Shown: positions 60,952 through 64,000 of the stretch, piece by piece
How the letters are laid out: the number at the start of each line of letters is the position of its first letter
Numbering within the stretch: the stretch's first letter is position 1
From: Saprospira grandis DSM 2844
GTDB taxonomy: Bacteria; Bacteroidota; Bacteroidia; Chitinophagales; Saprospiraceae
Assembly: GCF_000275825.1 (NCBI RefSeq)
Contig: NZ_JH719942.1
Coordinates: 2,338,827 to 2,402,826 of the forward strand
Direction: 5' to 3'
Length of the DNA: 64,000 nucleotides
Translations under genes and position numbers: made by a program
The notes under the pieces: model-generated
Seen by the model: only the letters and a program-made list of their open reading frames with translations
The model's database searches: none
What the model was told of the DNA's origin: nothing

Positions 60952-61437
60952 ATGAAAAATCTAGCAGTTGTAACTTTCATCTTGGCTGTATTTGCCTTCT
61001 CTATCACTTCTTGTAAAAAAGTTGATGATCCTCAAGCAGTAACTGTAATGGAAAATCCAGGTATGGCTACTATCTCTGGTATTGTTTACGCTCCCGTAAA
61101 TGACACTACTTCTGCCGATACTTACGCTCCTAGCGGAACTGAGCTTATCGTTCGCGTTGATCCCGACGATTTCCCTAACGTTTCTGTTTTGAACAACGGT
61201 TCTGAGTACATGTACTACCCCGTTACTGTAGGCGCTAATGGTACTTACTCAATCGATGTACCTGCTCCTAAAACTGCAGCTTCTGTACGCATCTATCCTC
61301 AAGATTTCCGCGCTAACTACATCGACGGTGCTGGTGATACTGAAAATGCTGAGTTCTACTACAGCGGTGCTTACCTAACTGTATCAGTTTTTGAAGGAGC
61401 TACTGTAATCCAAGACTTCAGCTACGCTCGCAACTAA
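60952..61437 (+). CDS. Uncharacterised lipoprotein, 161 aa
   Basis: MKNLAVVTFILAVFAFSITSC is a lipoprotein signal with Cys21, followed by an acidic segment and a beta-sandwich-like domain: ATISGIVYAPVNDTTSADTYAPSGTELIVRVDPDDF, YYPVTVGANGTYSIDVPAPKTAASVRIYPQDF. This resembles carboxypeptidase-regulatory-like (fibronectin-III-type) folds. It lies 74 bp after the barrel gene and may be part of the same envelope complex. Confidence 0.8.
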   Translation: MKNLAVVTFILAVFAFSITSCKKVDDPQAVTVMENPGMATISGIVYAPVNDTTSADTYAPSGTELIVRVDPDDFPNVSVLNNGSEYMYYPVTVGANGTYSIDVPAPKTAASVRIYPQDFRANYIDGAGDTENAEFYYSGAYLTVSVFEGATVIQDFSYARN

Positions 61438-61477
61438 GAGGCTTTCTTTTTTAAGAAGCTAATTAGCCAAAAATATA

Positions 61478-61509
61478 AAGCCCGATCAGTACGCTGATCG
61501 GGCTTTTTC
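61478..61509. terminator. Terminator after lipoprotein gene
   Basis: The stem AAAGCCCGATCAG/CTGATCGGGCTTT is followed by T. It is convergent with the transposase-like gene. Confidence 0.85.
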
Positions 61510-61531
61510 TGTTTTAAATTGGCCAAAATGA

Positions 61532-61837
61532 TTACTGCTCTTCTCCCTTGGGCAGCAAACGGGCCAATAACTCTCTGCGGGCCTCCAGTTGGGCCGTCGC
61601 AATAGCTACATTCTCTTTCAATTCCCGATATTGCTGACGAAGAACCTGGTGCTGCAGCCACAAAGCATCATATTCTGCCTTTGGCACCCGCTCCAAATTG
61701 GCCAGCCGCTCCTCTTCCTTCCATTTCAAAAAGGTCTTGCGGCTAATCCGATACTTCTGGCAAATCTCATTCAAACTAAGACCCGCTTCCCGCTCAGCCA
61801 AAGCCTGCTTTTTTTGTTCTCTAGAAAATTGTCTCAT
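61532..61837 (-). CDS. IS3-type OrfA-like transposase fragment, 101 aa
   Basis: The product begins MRQFSREQKKQALAEREAGLSLNEICQKYRISRKTFLKWKEEE, a helix-turn-helix as in IS3/IS66 OrfA, then a coiled-coil region with KAEYDALWLQHQVLRQQYRELKENVAIATAQLEARRELLARLL. There is no OrfB integrase downstream, so this is a remnant or a domesticated DNA-binding protein. It reads towards the terminator at 61478. The GC-rich repeat at 61909 lies just upstream of its start. Confidence 0.75.
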   Translation of the reverse strand: MRQFSREQKKQALAEREAGLSLNEICQKYRISRKTFLKWKEEERLANLERVPKAEYDALWLQHQVLRQQYRELKENVAIATAQLEARRELLARLLPKGEEQ

Positions 61838-61872
61838 CTCATTGCTTTTTTGCTGTCTGCAACAAAACTAAG

Positions 61873-62060
61873 AACTTAGCAACAATTCTCTGTTTTTCTG
61901 CCTCTTTTTTGGGGCTGCCCCGCCCTGCGGGCGGGTCGGGCTGTGTCAGGGCTCGCAGGTCTGCTCGGCCCTGCAGGCTTTTTCGCTTCGCTTCAAAAGC
62001 CTTGGGTCTGCGGCTTCGCCGCCCCCTTATCCATCCCTCAGCCGCCTCGCTTCGCTCCTT
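61873..62060 (+). repeat. GC-rich modular hairpin repeat, forward copy in 185-bp duplication
   Basis: The repeat proper is 61911-62060 with stem CCCGCCCTGCGGGCGGG. The preceding AACTTAGCAACAATTCTCTG... and the repeat are together nearly identical to 63340-63525, so both the repeat and its leader were duplicated. Confidence 0.92.
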
Positions 62061-62087
62061 TGATATATGGCTTTTGGCCCTAGAAAA

Positions 62088-63032
62088 TTATTCCTTGGTT
62101 ATTTGTTCGCCAACTAAACCATGTAAGCACTTTATAATTTGATTGCCACCAGCAGGACCAGCATGGTAATGATACCCTCTTAGTTCATCAAAGTGCCCAC
62201 CACATTCATCTAAATCTTCTGAAGGCTTTCCCGCCTCATCTAATTGAGCATATATGCCAAAACCATCAAGAGCATAGCCAATCATAGGCGCATGACCATC
62301 TTCTTGTTTGATCTCTTTTATAGAACCCCTTACCGCATGATAATGATAACCACCATGCGGATTGACATGCCCGCCATGATCATCTAATGGAGCCAAGGTA
62401 TGAGCAGATAAAATTGCATTCTCTGGGGCAGGTGGATCAAATTTTACCCCATTAAAGGCTAAACCAAGAGCTTTATGCCTAGAATTAGAGGGACGACTGG
62501 CGTAAATTGGGCTAATAGGGATGATAAAGGTCGTACTCTGATCCTCAAAGTATTCGGGTAGACACTCTACACAATGATTCTGATAGGCTTTTTCTACATT
62601 GGGCTTGGCCGCCCCTAGGCAACCCTCTAAGGTATTTGTTACATTGATGCTGCTGTCTTCTCGGTAAAGTTTCCAGTCGTCATCATCATAAAATTCATCC
62701 AAATGTGCAATGAATTCACCCGTAACATCATACACTTTCCCATCCTTAAACCAAATCCCGCCTTTATCCGCCCCATCAGATAAGTGGGTAGGACACCAAG
62801 GCCCCATTGGATGCTCCACCGCTCTCGATCTAGATTTAATCAGATAGCAGTTGGTCTCAATCCCATCAAGCTTAACTACTTTTTCTTCTATTTCAGCTAG
62901 AAGGTTGTCTGTTATAAAATGACTCGGATCTACTTTGACCACTTTACCTTTTTGCTTGTATTCTACTGGATTACAAGCAAAAAGCAAGTAGCTAACTGTA
63001 ACTAAAAAAATAAGTTGTTTTTTACTATACAT
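62088..63032 (-). CDS. YHYH-domain lipoprotein
   Basis: MYSKKQLIFLVTVSYLLFAC is a lipoprotein signal (Cys20). The C-terminal YHYH domain contains GGHVNPHGGYHYHAVRGS and ELRGYHYHAGPAGGNQIIKCLHG, plus IGYALDGFGIYAQLDE. A Cys pair (ECLPEYF, ECGG) may form disulfides. YHYH proteins are secreted or lipid-anchored and of unknown function; the His repeats suggest metal binding. It lies between two duplicated GC-repeat/transposase-remnant segments. Confidence 0.9.
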   Translation of the reverse strand: MYSKKQLIFLVTVSYLLFACNPVEYKQKGKVVKVDPSHFITDNLLAEIEEKVVKLDGIETNCYLIKSRSRAVEHPMGPWCPTHLSDGADKGGIWFKDGKVYDVTGEFIAHLDEFYDDDDWKLYREDSSINVTNTLEGCLGAAKPNVEKAYQNHCVECLPEYFEDQSTTFIIPISPIYASRPSNSRHKALGLAFNGVKFDPPAPENAILSAHTLAPLDDHGGHVNPHGGYHYHAVRGSIKEIKQEDGHAPMIGYALDGFGIYAQLDEAGKPSEDLDECGGHFDELRGYHYHAGPAGGNQIIKCLHGLVGEQITKE

Positions 63033-63148
63033 AAAGGAGGTTTCAGCTTAGGACCTCCTCAATCTTAATGCGTTTAATGACGCAGATTAAAAATATGTGC
63101 TTGTTAGCTATAGCTCTAGCCACAAAATTATCCCTTTCTCCAGCTCTA

Positions 63149-63331
63149 CTACATAAAATCATCTCTATAGGAATAAAAAGGGTCATCTTTTCTCTTCCAT
63201 TTCCCCAACACCCTCGGATGAATATCAATTTTTTTAGCAAGCTCAAGCTGCGTCATTCCTCCCCTTATGGCCTCATGAGCTACCTTCTGTTTAAATTCTT
63301 TTGTGAATTTCCGTCTCGTTTTTTCAATCAA
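63149..63331 (-). pseudogene. Transposase OrfA remnant, 60 aa
   Basis: MIEKTRRKFTKEFKQKVAHEAIRGGMTQLELAKKIDIHPRVLGKWKRKDDPFY is the helix-turn-helix half of an IS3-type OrfA. It ends after 60 residues, where about 100 are normal; the partner integrase is absent. It differs in sequence from the fragment at 61532 although both are preceded by the same duplicated leader. Confidence 0.7.
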
Positions 63332-63339
63332 GCTAATAA

Positions 63340-63525
63340 CTTAGCAATAATTCGCTGTTTTTCTGCCTCTTTTTTGGGGCTGCCCCGCCCTGCAGGCGGG
63401 TCGGGCTGTGTCAGGGCTCGCAGGTCTGCTCGGCCCTGCAGGCTCTTTCGCTTCGCTTCAAAAGCCTTTGGTCTGCGGCTTCGCCGCCCCCTTATCCATC
63501 CCTCAGCCGCCTCGCTTCGCTCCTT
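63340..63525 (+). repeat. GC-rich modular hairpin repeat, forward copy in 185-bp duplication
   Basis: The repeat proper is 63376-63524. It matches 61911-62060 at nearly every base, including TCAGGGCTCGCAGGTCTGCT and the CCGCCCTGCAGGCGG stem, in which one arm base differs from the other copy. Confidence 0.92.
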
Positions 63526-63571
63526 TTAAACAGCTAGCTTTTAATAACTTTAACCCTAAGCTTACTTAAAT

Positions 63572-64000
63572 GAGATTGCTATTTACCCTATTATTACTAT
63601 TTATTAGCAGCTTAAGCCCTCTTTCTGCCCAAGACTGCTTCAGCCAAACCCAAGCAGAACAGCTCTTAGGCCTACTCGCAGAACATGAACAGATTCTCTG
63701 GCTAGAAGAAGCCGGATATCTAGAGGTTTCACTAGATGAAATTAACTATCAATTTGATGCTAGCTGTGGATTTACTTTTTACCTTATTGGCCAAAATAAA
63801 AAAGGCCAGCCCTTTAGCCGCCCCCTAATCGCCAAAAAGTTATACCTTAATCAAAATGGACAAAGCCATAACCTCAGTTACTGGCTTAGCCAAAAAGAAA
63901 GCAATAGCGGCAATTACCTCATCTGCAATAGCAAAAATGCCTATACCTACCATAAAGGATATTGCCGAGGCCTCAATCGCTGCACCCATGGCGTCAGCCG
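63572..64000 (+). CDS. Secreted protein with Cys-rich C-terminal motif, cut by window end
   Basis: Signal peptide MRLLFTLLLLFISSLSPLSAQ is followed by an unrecognised domain. At the window edge the frame reads YTYHKGYCRGLNRCTHGVSR. Similar YHxxxCRGLxxC segments close several secreted Bacteroidota proteins, sometimes nuclease-related, and usually continue to a GYxxCxxC pair. The latter falls outside the window, so the call is tentative. Start ATG at 63572. Confidence 0.7.

Noticed and set aside
1-64000. tRNA or rRNA genes
   Set aside because: I looked for typical cores and CCA-ended cloverleaf patterns and saw none; a tRNA could still be missed without a scan.

Overview
The window looks like a chromosomal segment of a gliding, filamentous Bacteroidota, most likely Saprospiraceae and close to Saprospira. 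The evidence is the gldK-gldL-gldM-gldN type IX secretion/gliding cluster with a second gldN copy, a PorP/SprF family protein, C-terminal T9SS sorting domains, TAnnTTTG-type -7 promoter elements, and weak Shine-Dalgarno sites. The genus assignment is inference. No phage, conjugative element, CRISPR array, rRNA or tRNA was seen.

Layout. 1-2700: two related minus-strand T9SS cargo genes around an S74-chaperone-domain protein. 2700-3540: a repeat-rich gap. 3544-6906: rplM-rpsI-rpsB-tsf-pyrH. 7036-10806: unknown proteins, a membrane-anchored pseudokinase and a PorP/SprF protein. 11256-17802: gldK, gldL, gldM, gldN and a gldN paralog. 17840-23461: a minus-strand block with a WG-repeat protein, a formyltransferase / GT2 / WbqC unit and a small monooxygenase-like protein. 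23638-31803: recQ, a THUMP methyltransferase coupled to a cytochrome b5-like protein, rpsT, rnpB, a YeiH-type exporter and an M23 peptidase. 31889-43621: permease, SDR, thioredoxin, gamma-glutamyltransferase, a lipoprotein truncated haemoglobin, OsmC, an AraC regulator, and aat with clpS. 43753-47612: two methyltransferases, a flippase and a small secreted protein. 47690-48640: a repeat island. 48798-51487: a betaine-lipid pair (btaA-btaB) with an LpxH-like phosphatase. 52677-56267: prs and a two-component system. 57687-61437: a DUF255 protein, an outer-membrane barrel and a lipoprotein. 61532-64000: two transposase remnants flanking a YHYH-domain lipoprotein, then a truncated secreted protein.

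The most unusual feature is a family of about 22 GC-rich intergenic repeats of 120-225 bp, in both orientations, absent from coding sequence. They share fixed anchor sequences separated by hairpins. The hairpin stems change sequence from copy to copy but stay self-complementary, which is what a conserved folded RNA or DNA structure would produce. A second repeat, a pair of nested self-complementary elements of 161-166 bp, lies next to tandem arrays with 21-bp and 42-bp units. I did not recognise either family.
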